Assembly: GCA_011390455.1 (NCBI GenBank)
Contig: JAABSI010000001.1
Coordinates: 60,893 to 124,892 of the forward strand
Direction: 5' to 3'
Source of the DNA: Trueperaceae bacterium
GTDB taxonomy: Bacteria; Deinococcota; Deinococci; Deinococcales; Trueperaceae
Length of the DNA stretch: 64,000 nt
Made by a program: the position numbers and the translations under genes
Shown: positions 55,196 to 64,000 of the stretch, one piece after another
Position numbering within the stretch: position 1 is the stretch's first letter
Layout of the letters: every line of letters starts with the position of its first letter
Notes under the pieces: generated by a model
Told to the model about the DNA's origin: nothing
The model's database searches: none
Seen by the model: the letters and a program-made list of their open reading frames with translations, nothing else

Positions 55196-57010
<1,815 letters not shown>

Positions 57011-57038
57011 GCGGAGCCTCTCGGGGCGGCGGTGCGCG

Positions 57039-57063
57039 CACGGAGGATCGGCGGGCCTCCGTG
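57039..57063 (-). promoter_or_regulatory. Hairpin in the typA 5' UTR
   Basis: A perfect 8-bp inverted repeat CACGGAGG-N9-CCTCCGTG, 29-53 nt before ATG 57010. In RNA the GGAGG arm is held by CCTCC. It may tune typA translation or stability. Confidence 0.5.
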
Positions 57064-57146
57064 GGGAGGGCCGGAAAGCGCGCGGCGCGGCAAGGGGGAA
57101 GGCGGCGAACGGACCCGCCGGAGGGGCGGCGTCGCGACCGTCCACC

Positions 57147-57152
57147 ATCCTA
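57147..57152 (-). promoter_or_regulatory. -10 box of typA (TAGGAT)
   Basis: TAGGAT on the minus strand, 137 nt before ATG 57010; no clear -35. It is the only TANNNT box of the TAG..T type I noticed in the typA/glutaredoxin gap on this strand. Confidence 0.45.
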
Positions 57153-57240
57153 GCAGACGCGGGCCCGTTTCGGGCGTTCGGCGGTGGCCAGTGCGCCGCC
57201 GCCCGTGCAACGGACGACACGCCGCGGGGGCCGGCACCGG

Positions 57241-57246
57241 TAGCCT
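57241..57246 (+). promoter_or_regulatory. Leaderless -10 box of glutaredoxin-like gene (TAGCCT)
   Basis: TAGCCT ends 7 nt before ATG 57254. Confidence 0.65.
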
Positions 57247-57253
57247 CACGCCG

Positions 57254-57511
57254 ATGGACGCCTCTCTGCTCGTCTACACCACGGCCTTCTGCGGCGATTG
57301 CGTCGCCACCAAACGCGCGCTCGACGCACGCGGCATCGGCTACCGCGAGGTGGCGCTCGAGACGGACCCCGAGGCCGCCGCCCGCGTCGAAGCACTGAAC
57401 GCCGGCCGCCGCAGCGTGCCCACGCTCGTGCGCGGCCCGGTGGCGGCGAGCCTGTCGCGCTTCACCCCGGCCAAGCTCGACGCCTTCCTCGCCGCGGCGG
57501 GGCTGGACTGA
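57254..57511 (+). CDS. Glutaredoxin-like protein
   Basis: An 85-aa thioredoxin-fold protein. The redox motif is FCGDC near 14-18, and RSVPTLVRG carries the cis-Pro of the fold. The CGDC form and size are nearest to mycoredoxin/NrdH-type glutaredoxins used by bacteria without glutathione, which would fit a bacillithiol user, but this is inferred. Leaderless ATG 57254 with TAGCCT 7 nt upstream. Divergent from typA; menG follows after 83 bp with its own promoter. Confidence 0.85.
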   Translation: MDASLLVYTTAFCGDCVATKRALDARGIGYREVALETDPEAAARVEALNAGRRSVPTLVRGPVAASLSRFTPAKLDAFLAAAGLD

Positions 57512-57552
57512 TCGAGCTCCGGTCGTTCGGGGCGCGCGCGCTTCGGGTCGGG

Positions 57553-57568
57553 GCGCCCGAAAGGGCGC
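57553..57568. terminator. Hairpin GCGCCC-GAAA-GGGCGC
   Basis: A 6-bp stem with a GNRA-type GAAA loop between the glutaredoxin gene and menG. No T-run. Confidence 0.4.
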
Positions 57569-57580
57569 GAACCCCCGTGG

Positions 57581-57586
57581 TAGCAT
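57581..57586 (+). promoter_or_regulatory. Leaderless -10 box of menG (TAGCAT)
   Basis: TAGCAT ends 8 nt before ATG 57595. Confidence 0.65.
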
Positions 57587-57594
57587 CCTGCGCC

Positions 57595-58377
57595 ATGCGC
57601 GAAGCCGTCCCCGAGCCCCCCCGCCCCACCGCACCGCACGCGACCGGCGCGGGCCGGGTCGCGCCGCCCGTCGGCGAGGGTGACCCGCGCAAAGGGGCCG
57701 AGGTGCGCGCGATGTTCGACGCGATCGCGCCGCGGTACGACCTGCTCAACGCGGTGCTCAGCCTCGGCATCGACCGCGGTTGGCGCCGCCAGGCGGTCGC
57801 GGCCGCGCTCGCGAAGCGGCCGTCCGACGTGCTCGACGTCGCCACCGGCACCGCCGACCTGGCCATCGCGCTGCGGCGCGCCGGACCGGAGGCGCGCGTC
57901 GTGGGCGTGGACTTCGCCGAGGCGATGCTCGAGGTCGGTCGGGCCAAGGCGGCCCGTCACGGCGTCGACGTCGCGCTCGAGGTGGGGGACGGCACCGCGC
58001 TGCCGTACCCGGACGCGTCGTTCGATGCGGTGACCATCGCGTACGGGCTGCGCAACTTCGCCGACGTCGACGCCGGCCTCCGCGAGTTCCGGCGCGTCCT
58101 CCGACCGGGCGGCCGGTTGGTGGTGCTCGAGTTCCCACCGCCGCCGCGCGGGGTGTTCGGCCGTCTGTTCCGCTTCTACTTCGTTCGCGTCGTGCCGCTG
58201 CTCGGCGGCGTGATCTCCGGTCGCCGCAGTGCCTACGCGTACCTGCCGGCCAGCGTCCTCGCCTTCCCGACCCCTCAGGCGCTCGCAGAGCGCCTGAGGG
58301 ACGCCGGCTTCCAGAACGTGACCTACCAGCTCCAGACCTTCGGGGTCTCGGCGCTCCACCAGGGGGACGTCCCGTGA
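57595..58377 (+). CDS. menG: Demethylmenaquinone methyltransferase (UbiE/MenG)
   Basis: A 260-aa SAM-dependent enzyme for the last step of menaquinone synthesis. The first 30 residues are a Pro-rich extension; then MFDAIAPRYDLLNAVLSLGID, motif I DVATGTADLAIALRR, GVDFAEAML and the signature AYGLRNFADVDAGLREFRRVL. Leaderless ATG 57595. The downstream uncharacterised gene overlaps by GTGA. mqnD, from the futalosine branch of the same pathway, is 2.3 kb away on the other strand. Confidence 0.93.
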   Translation: MREAVPEPPRPTAPHATGAGRVAPPVGEGDPRKGAEVRAMFDAIAPRYDLLNAVLSLGIDRGWRRQAVAAALAKRPSDVLDVATGTADLAIALRRAGPEARVVGVDFAEAMLEVGRAKAARHGVDVALEVGDGTALPYPDASFDAVTIAYGLRNFADVDAGLREFRRVLRPGGRLVVLEFPPPPRGVFGRLFRFYFVRVVPLLGGVISGRRSAYAYLPASVLAFPTPQALAERLRDAGFQNVTYQLQTFGVSALHQGDVP

Positions 58378-58976
58378 ACACGGATCCGAACCGCAGTCAG
58401 CCGGGCGTCGTCGTCAACACCGACGCTGCACTCGTCGATCCCGATTGGGACGTCTTCGCCGCCGAGCACGAGCGCCGCTACGGGTTGGCGATCTCGCACC
58501 TGAAAAGCCTGGTCAAAGGGCGGAGCTACGACAACGAGGTCATGAAGGTCCGCGTCGGCGCCGGCGGCTTCTACGTCCAGTCGCGGCGCTTCCCGGCGGC
58601 CTTCTACGGCGACACGCAGGCGCCCAAGGTGCGCATCGTCGACGACGGGGAGGCGGAGGAGGTGGCCTGGGAGGCCGCCGCGCACTACCGCGCCGGCGAG
58701 GCCCGCTCGCTGACCTGCATCTACGGCGACGACGACCCACCCGACGTCTTCTTCGGGTACCGGATGGCGGGTCCGCGGCGCTACGAGCTCGGCCACCTGC
58801 GGATGCGCACGCCGCTCCACCTGCGCGTGCTGCTCGAGGCGAGCACCCCGCTCGACCTGCTCCCGGACGGCCATGGCGTCGTCGTGCTCCAGAAGCTCCC
58901 GGACGGACGCAACGTGCTCCTCACCGCACCGGGGCGGCGGCCGCCGTTCGCCGGGACGATCGAACCGATCGGCTGA
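58374..58976 (+). CDS. Uncharacterised 200-aa protein coupled to menG
   Basis: GTG 58374 overlaps the menG stop as GTGA. The protein has no signal peptide or membrane segment, a mixed alpha/beta look, and stretches such as VMKVRVGAGGFYVQSRRFPA, YGDTQAPKVRIVDDGEAEE and FFGYRMAGPRRYELGHLRM. I do not recognise the family. Codon use and the tight overlap support a real gene; co-expression with menG is the only functional hint. Confidence 0.65.
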   Translation: MNTDPNRSQPGVVVNTDAALVDPDWDVFAAEHERRYGLAISHLKSLVKGRSYDNEVMKVRVGAGGFYVQSRRFPAAFYGDTQAPKVRIVDDGEAEEVAWEAAAHYRAGEARSLTCIYGDDDPPDVFFGYRMAGPRRYELGHLRMRTPLHLRVLLEASTPLDLLPDGHGVVVLQKLPDGRNVLLTAPGRRPPFAGTIEPIG

Positions 58977-58998
58977 CCCGGACGACCTTGGGGCGCGC

Positions 58999-59727
58999 GT
59001 GATCCAGGTCGTCGGTGGCGGGGCGGCGGGCTGCGAGGCCGCGTGGGCGCTCGCGCGGCGCGGCGTGCCGTGCCGTCTGGTCACGACCACCCTCGACGCG
59101 CTGTACGCGCTCCCCGCCGACGTGTGGCCGGGGACGCCGCCGGCCGACACCCTGTGGGCCTCCGTCGCCCACGAGGCGGCGGACGCGTCCGGCCGAGGCA
59201 CCCGGGCGGCCGCGCTGCGGCGCGCGGTGAAGCGCGAACTCGAACGCATGCCGGACCTGCTCGTGCTGCAGTCGAACGTCGTCGCGCTGTGGCGCGAAGG
59301 GGACGCCGTCGTGGGGGTGCGGACCTGGGAGGGTCCGGCCCACCGCGCGGACGCCACCGTGCTGGCCGTGGGGACCTTCCTCGCCCCGCGGCTGACCGTC
59401 GGGACCTCCATGGAGCGGGCGGGGCGGTTGGGGGAGATGGCGTACGACGACCTGCGCGACGATCTGGCCGCCCACGGGGTGCGCTTCGTGCGGCGGAGCC
59501 TGGCGGTCCCGGGGGACGGCGTCACGCCCCCGCACGCGGTCGCGTTCGATCAGGTCGATCCGCACGGGACCACGGCCGGCCTGGGCGACGCGCAGAGCGC
59601 GCCCGGCATCCGTCGGTGGCCCGACGTGGCCGGCGTCTGGCTGCTCGGCGCGTGCGCGGACCCGGTGGGCGTGGAGGAAGCTGCTGCGGCGGGTCGCGAC
59701 TTGGGCGCGCACCTCGCGGGGGCGTGA
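58999..59727 (+). CDS. Short MnmG/TrmFO-like FAD protein
   Basis: A 242-aa protein that starts with a GidA-type dinucleotide fold (VIQVVGGGAAGCEAAWALARRG) and has ATVLAVGTFLAPRLTVGT and VWLLGACADPVGVEEAAAAG, similar to MnmG/TrmFO. It is well under half the length of MnmG (about 620) and about half TrmFO (about 440), and lacks their tRNA-binding parts, so a tRNA-modifying role is doubtful. GTG 58999 has only weak GGGG upstream; 22 bp separate it from the preceding gene, so they may be co-transcribed. No internal frameshift is evident. Confidence 0.75.
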   Translation: MIQVVGGGAAGCEAAWALARRGVPCRLVTTTLDALYALPADVWPGTPPADTLWASVAHEAADASGRGTRAAALRRAVKRELERMPDLLVLQSNVVALWREGDAVVGVRTWEGPAHRADATVLAVGTFLAPRLTVGTSMERAGRLGEMAYDDLRDDLAAHGVRFVRRSLAVPGDGVTPPHAVAFDQVDPHGTTAGLGDAQSAPGIRRWPDVAGVWLLGACADPVGVEEAAAAGRDLGAHLAGA

Positions 59728-59754
59728 GCGCACCGAACCGCCCGCGGCGGCGGG

Positions 59755-59967
59755 TCAGCGGCGGTGCCGCACCGAAGCGTCCGTGTCGTCGCGCGGTCGG
59801 ACGTACACGCTCATCTTGTGGAGCTCGCTCGGCGCGGCCCAGAGCACCTTGGCCCCGGTGGGGGTGGTGGCGAGCAGCCGGAAGCGCGTCGGTGGGTCGC
59901 CCTCGATGCTCGACACCACGTACCGCACGTCGTCGACGAGCACCTCTTCGCCCACGGTGAAGTTCAT
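59755..59967 (-). CDS. Uncharacterised 70-aa protein
   Basis: ATG 59967 lies 5 nt after TACGAT, matching the leaderless pattern. The product (MNFTVGEEVLVDDVRYVVSS..., ending DASVRHRR) looks like a small beta-rich, SH3-like or KOW-like fold with a basic tail: VGEEVLVDD, then RFRLLATTPTGAKVLWA. No family is recognised. Its stop is 28 bp from the convergent MnmG-like gene. Confidence 0.65.
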   Translation of the reverse strand: MNFTVGEEVLVDDVRYVVSSIEGDPPTRFRLLATTPTGAKVLWAAPSELHKMSVYVRPRDDTDASVRHRR

Positions 59968-59972
59968 GCCTC

Positions 59973-59978
59973 ATCGTA
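59973..59978 (-). promoter_or_regulatory. Leaderless -10 box of 70-aa gene (TACGAT)
   Basis: TACGAT ends 5 nt before ATG 59967. Confidence 0.6.
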
Positions 59979-60036
59979 GCCGACCCGGGGTGGGCGGTGG
60001 CGTGCGCCCGCCGTGGCGACCGTCGCGGGCGCTCGC

Positions 60037-60651
60037 TCAGGCCGCGCCCATGGCGGCGAGCAGCGCCAGCGTCGCGACGCTGCCGGGCACCAGGAACACG
60101 ACCAGCGCGTAGATCAGCACGCTGCGCACCCGGTTCGGGGCGGCGAACGCCCCCAGCGCGGCGCCGACGAGCCCGAGGTGCCAGATCGGGAACGCCAGCA
60201 CGGCCAGCGCCGCCGCGAGGGCGGGGAAGAGCGGCACGACCGGGAGGACGGCCAGCGACAAGGCCCCGGCCGGTGCCCACGACCAGCCGACGACCTCCCA
60301 CGCGCGTCCGCCCAACCCGCCGGGGCCGAGCAGCATCAGGCCGCCGAGCGCGCTGACGAGCACGAACAGCGGCCCGATCGCGATGGCCCCGAGCCCCAGC
60401 ACCACGACGTACCCCTCCGAGTCGGTCGCGCGGACGAAGGCGAGCGCCGCGACGGCCAGCGTCGCGACCCACGAAGCCACCGCCGTCGCCAGCGCCGGCA
60501 GCGGGCGGCCGTGCTCGCGGTCGGCGAGGTGCGCGAAGAAGCCGAGCGGCGCCGAGCAGGCCCACCACCCGTCCTGGAGCCACTCGAGGGCGGGTGGGAG
60601 GCGCCGCCGGGGCGGCGCCTCGCTCGCTTCGGAGGTCGGGCCGCTGCTCAC
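60037..60651 (-). CDS. Multi-pass membrane protein (possibly YIP1-like)
   Basis: A 204-aa protein with a short soluble N-terminus (1-45, WLQDGWWACSAPLGFFAHL at 25-43) and about five membrane segments. The overall layout recalls YIP1-family proteins, but I see no decisive motif. GTG 60651 overlaps the mqnD stop as GTGA, so it is co-translated with mqnD. A role in menaquinone or membrane handling would be guesswork. Confidence 0.65.
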   Translation of the reverse strand: MSSGPTSEASEAPPRRRLPPALEWLQDGWWACSAPLGFFAHLADREHGRPLPALATAVASWVATLAVAALAFVRATDSEGYVVVLGLGAIAIGPLFVLVSALGGLMLLGPGGLGGRAWEVVGWSWAPAGALSLAVLPVVPLFPALAAALAVLAFPIWHLGLVGAALGAFAAPNRVRSVLIYALVVFLVPGSVATLALLAAMGAA

Positions 60652-61529
60652 CGCGCGGCCTCCGGGGCGCCCGGATCCGGGACGAACAGATCGGCGGGCA
60701 CGGGCGGGACCAGCCCGATCGCGTGCGCCTCGGCGAGCAGGCGCCGCACGGCCGCCTCGCCGTCGGTCCCGACGTCGCGCGACCAGCGGTTGACGTAGAG
60801 CTCGATGTGGGCGCGGCGCACCTCGGGGCTCAGCTCCTGGGCGTGCGCGGCGACGTAGGGCTCGCTCGCCGCAGGGTCGTCGAAGGCGGCCGCGACCGAG
60901 GCGGCGACCGCGCGGCCCACCTCGCGCGCGACGCCCTCGCCCAGCGCCTTGCGCACGGCGATGCCGCCGAGCGGCAGCAACCCGCCGGTGCGCGCCTCCC
61001 ACCAGGCGCCGAGGTCGGCGAGCGCCACCAGACCGTGGTCGCGGTACGTGAAGCGGCTCTCGTGGATGATGAGTCCTGCGTCGACCTCGCCCGCCGCCAC
61101 CGCCGGCATGATCCGGTCGTAGCGCAGTTCGACCTCGTCGACGCCCTCGGGCGCGAAGAGCCTCAGGAGCAGCTTCGCGGTCGTCGTGCCGCCCGGCACG
61201 GCCACCCGCGCCCCGTTCAGCTCGACGCCGGCGGTCCGCGCCACGATCAGGGGGCCGACGCCGTGGCCGAGCGCTCCGCCCGCACGCAGCATCCACCAGT
61301 CGCGGGTGAGGTGGCCCACGGCGTGCCAGCTGACCTTGGCGACGTCGAGCGCGCCGGCGCGCGCCAGGCCGTTGAGCGCCTCGACGTCCTCGAGCACGAC
61401 GTCGAAGCGCAGCGGCGTGTCGACGCGCCCGTGCACCAGGGCGTCGAACACGAAGCAGTCGTTGGGGCAGGGGGAGAAGCCGAGCCGCAGCGGGCGACCG
61501 GGCACGGGGAGCGTGGAGGCGCGGTCCAT
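60648..61529 (-). CDS. mqnD: 1,4-dihydroxy-6-naphthoate synthase (futalosine pathway)
   Basis: A 293-aa periplasmic-binding-protein fold enzyme that acts late in the futalosine route to menaquinone. The signature LGFSPCPNDCFVFDALVHGRV opens the protein; VAVPGGTTTAKLLL and AGLIIHESRFTY carry the active-site Thr pair and His. No signal peptide, so cytoplasmic. ATG 61529 is 8 nt after TAGGCT: leaderless. With menG it shows that this bacterium uses the mqn pathway, as Deinococcus does. Confidence 0.94.
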   Translation of the reverse strand: MDRASTLPVPGRPLRLGFSPCPNDCFVFDALVHGRVDTPLRFDVVLEDVEALNGLARAGALDVAKVSWHAVGHLTRDWWMLRAGGALGHGVGPLIVARTAGVELNGARVAVPGGTTTAKLLLRLFAPEGVDEVELRYDRIMPAVAAGEVDAGLIIHESRFTYRDHGLVALADLGAWWEARTGGLLPLGGIAVRKALGEGVAREVGRAVAASVAAAFDDPAASEPYVAAHAQELSPEVRRAHIELYVNRWSRDVGTDGEAAVRRLLAEAHAIGLVPPVPADLFVPDPGAPEAAR

Positions 61530-61537
61530 GGTTCCCG

Positions 61538-61543
61538 AGCCTA
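61538..61543 (-). promoter_or_regulatory. Leaderless -10 box of mqnD (TAGGCT)
   Basis: TAGGCT ends 8 nt before ATG 61529. Confidence 0.6.
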
Positions 61544-61609
61544 CGCCGCGTGGGTGCGCGCCGCGGTCGCCCCGCTCGCCGTCCGTGGACGCGGTGTCGG
61601 CCGGTCTGC

Positions 61610-61615
61610 TAGACT
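61610..61615 (+). promoter_or_regulatory. -10 box of the infC-rpmI-rplT operon (TAGACT)
   Basis: TAGACT gives a leader of about 65 nt before the infC start. The leader has a CGCCCA-ACG-TGGGCG hairpin (61638-61652) and AGGAGGTGA just before the start. A -35 is not clear. Confidence 0.6.
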
Positions 61616-61686
61616 CGCATGCCGCTCGGAGGGTGGTCGCCCAACGTGGGCGCCCGCGCGCCGAGCGATCTCAGGAGGTGAAGTCC

Positions 61687-62244
61687 ATCGCGAGAGAGAT
61701 GAAGGTCAACGACCAGATCCGCGTCCGTCAGGTGCGCCTGATCGACTCGGACGGGACCCAGCGAGGCATCGTGGACACCCGCGAAGCCATGCGCATGGCC
61801 CGTGAGCAGGACCTCGATCTGGTCATGGTCGGCGAGCAAGCGCAACCCCCCGTCGCCAAGCTGCTCGATTACGGCAAGTACCGCTTCGAATTGCAGCAGC
61901 AGGCGAAGGAGACGCGCAAGCGCTCGCGTCAGCACGACATGAAGTCGATCAAGTTCCGCATCAAGATCGACAAGCACGATTACGAGACCAAGGTCAACCA
62001 CATCCGTCGCTTCCTCAAGGACGGTCACAAGGTCAAGGTCACGATCATGTTCCGCGGACGCGAACGCACGCACCCCGAGCTCGGACAGGAGATCCTCAAC
62101 CGGGTCGCCTCCGACACGACGCAGCTCGCGGCGGTCGATTCGGCGCCGATCATCGCCGGCATGGACATGAACATGGTCCTCCGGCCGCTCGCGCCCGTCC
62201 CCGCCCCAGCCCCGGCCGCACCCCCGGCCGGCGTTGCCGACTGA
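61687..62244 (+). CDS. infC: Translation initiation factor IF-3, ATC start
   Basis: A 185-aa factor that keeps 30S subunits free and checks the start codon. N-domain MKVNDQIRVRQVRLIDSDG, linker YGKYRFELQQQAKETRKRSR and C-domain IKFRIKIDKHDYETKVNHIRRFL are all present; a Pro/Ala-rich tail ends it. The best start is ATC 61687: it follows AGGAGGTGA at ideal spacing, while the ATG three codons later (61699) has GAGAG pressed against it. Non-standard AUU/AUC starts are a known feature of infC that allows autoregulation. Followed by rpmI and rplT. Confidence 0.92.
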   Translation: MAREMKVNDQIRVRQVRLIDSDGTQRGIVDTREAMRMAREQDLDLVMVGEQAQPPVAKLLDYGKYRFELQQQAKETRKRSRQHDMKSIKFRIKIDKHDYETKVNHIRRFLKDGHKVKVTIMFRGRERTHPELGQEILNRVASDTTQLAAVDSAPIIAGMDMNMVLRPLAPVPAPAPAAPPAGVAD

Positions 62245-62292
62245 ATCTCGCACCGGACCCCCTCCGTCCCACGGAGTAGGAGAAACGAACGC

Positions 62293-62490
62293 ATGCCGAA
62301 GCTGAAGACCCATAAGGGCACCAAAGCCCGTGTCAAGATCACTGGGCGAGGTAAGGTCGTGGCCATGCGATCCGGGAAGCGTCACCTGGCGTACAAGAAG
62401 TCAGGCAAGCGCATCCGTCAGGGTCGACTCGATCTCGTCATCGCCAAACCGGATGCGGAGCGCATCAAGAAGCTCCTGCCGTACGGGTAA
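62293..62490 (+). CDS. rpmI: Ribosomal protein L35
   Basis: A 65-aa basic 50S protein: MPKLKTHKGTKARVKITGRG, then RHLAYKKSGKR and KKLLPYG. Complete. ATG 62293 follows TAGGAG with an 11-nt gap. 48 bp after infC and 15 bp before rplT, the universal order. Confidence 0.98.
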   Translation: MPKLKTHKGTKARVKITGRGKVVAMRSGKRHLAYKKSGKRIRQGRLDLVIAKPDAERIKKLLPYG

Positions 62491-62505
62491 GCGAGGACGT
62501 GGACC

Positions 62506-62856
62506 ATGCCACGCGCCAAGACCGGAATCGTTCGTCGTCGTCGCCACCAGAAGCTGCTCAAGCGCGCCAAGGGCTTCTGGGGTTTGCGGAGCAAGAGCTT
62601 CCGCATCGCCCAGCAGACGCTGCTCAACGCCGCCGACTACGCCTACCGCGACCGCCGCGACAAGAAGAACGTCTTCCGTCGCCTGTGGATCGCCCGCATC
62701 AACGCCGCCGCCCGCCAGGACGGCATGTCGTACTCGACCTTCATCGCGGGCCTGAAGCGGGCCGGCGTCGCCCTCGACCGCAAGGTGCTCGCCGACCTCG
62801 CGGTCCGCGAGCCGGGCGCCTTCAAGGCGCTCGTCGAGCAAGCGCGCCAAGCCTGA
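62506..62856 (+). CDS. rplT: Ribosomal protein L20
   Basis: A 116-aa 50S assembly protein: [53 protein letters not shown]. The long basic N-terminal helix and globular C-domain are complete. In other bacteria L20 represses this operon by binding its leader; the leader here is short, so a classical L20 pseudoknot is not obvious. GAGG lies 11 nt before ATG 62506. Confidence 0.98.
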   Translation: MPRAKTGIVRRRRHQKLLKRAKGFWGLRSKSFRIAQQTLLNAADYAYRDRRDKKNVFRRLWIARINAAARQDGMSYSTFIAGLKRAGVALDRKVLADLAVREPGAFKALVEQARQA

Positions 62857-62887
62857 GCGACGGCTCATCGCCAGCAACCGGACGAAG

Positions 62888-62921
62888 CGGCGGCCGCACC
62901 CCGAACGGGGTGCGGCCGCCG
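62888..62921 (+). terminator. Strong hairpin after rplT
   Basis: A perfect 15-bp stem (62888-62902 with 62907-62921) closes a GAAC loop, 31 bp after the rplT stop. It is followed by CCCTGAG rather than a T-run, so termination may rely on stem strength. Confidence 0.6.
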
Positions 62922-62963
62922 CCCTGAGTGGGCCCGCTGCGCTCGGCGGCGCGCGCCGCCGGG

Positions 62964-62969
62964 TAGGAT
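62964..62969 (+). promoter_or_regulatory. Leaderless -10 box of tetR-like gene (TAGGAT)
   Basis: TAGGAT ends 8 nt before ATG 62978. Confidence 0.65.
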
Positions 62970-62977
62970 GCCGGACC

Positions 62978-63586
62978 ATGGCGACTTCCTCGGCCCGGCC
63001 GACCGGCACCCGAGCGAGCGCGATCGCCGAGCGGCGCGCGCGCATCCTGCGCGTGGCCCTCGAGCTGTTCGTCGCTCGTGGGTACGACGCCACCACGATG
63101 GAGGACGTCGCGCGCGCCGCCGAGGTCTCGCGCGGGACGGTCTTCAACCACTTCCGCCGCAAGCAGTCGATCCTGGTGGCCTGGTTCGCCACCGAGGCCG
63201 AACGACTCGCCGCGCGGGTGCCCGAGTCCGGCGACCCGCTGGTCGCGGTCGAGCGCTTCTTCGACGACCTCGCGGTGCTCACCGAGGGGCACGGCGACCT
63301 CGTCGTGCCGCTGATGTTCGAACTGCTCGACCCCGACGTCGAGCGCTCGCGCGCGGCCTTCCTGGCGCTGCCGCTCAACGACGTGTTGCGCCGGCTCCTC
63401 GCCCGCGCCCGCGCCCAGGGTCTGGTGCGCTCCGATTACTCCTACGGTCGGCTCGCGCGCGTGCTCGCGAACACCTTCGTGCTCACGGCCCTGCAATGGG
63501 CCGCCTACCGCCGCGACCGCTCGCTCCGCGACGAGCTGCGCCGGGCGCTGGTGCTCGCCTTCGACGGCATGCGGCGCGGCACCTGA
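62978..63586 (+). CDS. TetR-family transcriptional regulator
   Basis: A 202-aa repressor-like protein. The HTH is in ARILRVALELFVARGYDATT, MEDVARAAEVSRGTVFNHF (about 18-66); the rest is a helical ligand and dimer domain (about 70-195) that gives no clue to its ligand. Leaderless ATG 62978. It is convergent with the dehydrogenase at the window end (22 bp between stops), so its target is probably elsewhere or itself. Confidence 0.92.
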   Translation: MATSSARPTGTRASAIAERRARILRVALELFVARGYDATTMEDVARAAEVSRGTVFNHFRRKQSILVAWFATEAERLAARVPESGDPLVAVERFFDDLAVLTEGHGDLVVPLMFELLDPDVERSRAAFLALPLNDVLRRLLARARAQGLVRSDYSYGRLARVLANTFVLTALQWAAYRRDRSLRDELRRALVLAFDGMRRGT

Positions 63587-63608
63587 CGCGGGCGGGCGCG
63601 ACCGATCC

Positions 63609-64000
63609 TCAGTAGCCCGCGTCCACGTCGACCACGTGGCGCGCCTCGCCTACCGCGATCGCCCGCAGCGTGGCGCACACGTCCTCCACCCGGGCGCGCT
63701 CCGACCGGTCGGTCGCGTCGGCGCGGTGGGGGCTCAGCACGACGTTGGGCAGGAGGCCGAAGGGGCGCGTCGCCGGCAGCGTCGCGCGTTCGCGGGTGCG
63801 GTCCTCGGGGTAGGTCCACCAGACGTCGAGGCCCGCCGCGCCCACGCGGCCGTCCGCCAAGGCGTCGTAGAGGGCGTCCTGATCGATCACCGCGCCGCGG
63901 CCGACGTTCACGACCAGCGCGCCGCGCGGCAGCCGCGCCAGCGCGGCCGCGCCCAGCAGGCCCTCGGTGGCGGGGGTCGCCGGCAGGCTCACGAGGACGG
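63609..64000 (-). CDS. D-isomer-specific 2-hydroxyacid dehydrogenase (5' part outside window)
   Basis: The last 130 or so codons of a 2-hydroxyacid dehydrogenase; the frame stays open to the window edge. LPRGALVVNVGRGAVIDQDA holds the substrate-binding Arg region, AGLDVWWTYPED the acidic Glu/Asp position, and NVVLSPHRAD the catalytic His. The C-terminus ends RHVVDVDAGY. The substrate (glycerate, lactate, phosphoglycerate-like) cannot be told from this part. Confidence 0.88.
   Translation of the reverse strand, partial: VLVSLPATPATEGLLGAAALARLPRGALVVNVGRGAVIDQDALYDALADGRVGAAGLDVWWTYPEDRTRERATLPATRPFGLLPNVVLSPHRADATDRSERARVEDVCATLRAIAVGEARHVVDVDAGY

Noticed and set aside
58999..59727. Calling this gene trmFO or mnmG
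   Set aside because: It is only 242 aa and lacks the tRNA- and folate-binding regions of either enzyme.
61619..61681. A 20-codon ORF (MPLGGWSPNVG...) between the infC -10 box and the infC start, ending in the Shine-Dalgarno
   Set aside because: Its ATG is only 3 nt after TAGACT, so transcription should start downstream of it; it would not be in the mRNA.

Overview
The window reads as chromosomal DNA from a very GC-rich bacterium of the Deinococcota, most likely a Truepera-like lineage. The reasons are: a carotenoid cluster with a CrtO-type ketolase that closely resembles the Deinococcus enzyme as I remember it; a ClpC without the middle domain; menaquinone genes mqnD and menG; and above all about 20 genes whose start codon lies only 5-9 nt after a TANNNT -10 box, the leaderless promoter style known from Deinococcus. 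The taxon is inferred from gene content; no search was run. I see no insertion sequences, phage genes, CRISPR arrays or rRNA. Genes are dense, mostly in short operons joined by 4-bp overlaps (GTGA/ATGA).

Layout. 1-2.1 kb: the 5' part of a lipoprotein with Ig-like and calcium-binding repeats, running into a segment that looks like the pore region of binary-toxin B subunits. 2.3-7.2 kb (minus): clpC-radA-yacL stress and repair block, with a possible 46-aa leader ORF before clpC. 7.3-10.5 kb: glyQ-glyS, a terminator and tRNA-Leu(CAG). 10.6-12.9 kb: MFS transporter and M29 aminopeptidase. 13.0-17.2 kb: rluB, hpt, an M23 peptidase and a secreted GH13 enzyme, in one overlapping operon. 17.2-19.2 kb: trpS and a phosphatase-superfamily protein that appears to start at CTG. 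19.2-22.3 kb: a membrane protein, then HD hydrolase-folC. 22.2-30.1 kb (minus): dnaX-ybaB-recR-topA-orf-recO-plsY. 30.2-32.2 kb: patatin and an AAA ATPase. 32.2-35.2 kb (minus): MGDG/UgtP-type glycosyltransferase and an exported FAD protein. 35.3-39.9 kb: PrcB-like lipoprotein, a hairpin cluster, dgt, hisN, ispG. 40.0-47.3 kb: crtB, crtO, a lycopene cyclase-CruF fusion, an acyltransferase, a glycosyltransferase and a CrtD-like desaturase. 47.3-51.8 kb: PduO-type adenosyltransferase and a Mn/Zn ABC importer. 51.8-57.0 kb: pyrD, SDR, phosphatase, scpA, typA. 57.2-60.0 kb: glutaredoxin, menG and uncharacterised proteins. 60.0-64.0 kb: membrane protein, mqnD, infC-rpmI-rplT, TetR and the 3' part of a D-2-hydroxyacid dehydrogenase.

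How the genes work together. Isoprenoid supply (ispG) feeds the adjacent carotenoid cluster, whose products are probably hydroxylated, glycosylated and perhaps acylated membrane pigments. dnaX, recR, recO, topA, radA, scpA and dgt cover replication, recombination and dNTP control. plsY, the UgtP-like enzyme and patatin point to membrane-lipid turnover. mqnD and menG belong to futalosine-type menaquinone synthesis.

The strongest unusual signals are: (1) dnaX, whose zero frame stops two codons after a canonical A_AAA_AAA slippery heptamer while the -1 frame continues for 188 codons to the next gene; (2) the protective-antigen-like lipoprotein; (3) the lycopene cyclase-CruF fusion; (4) the consistent leaderless promoter geometry.
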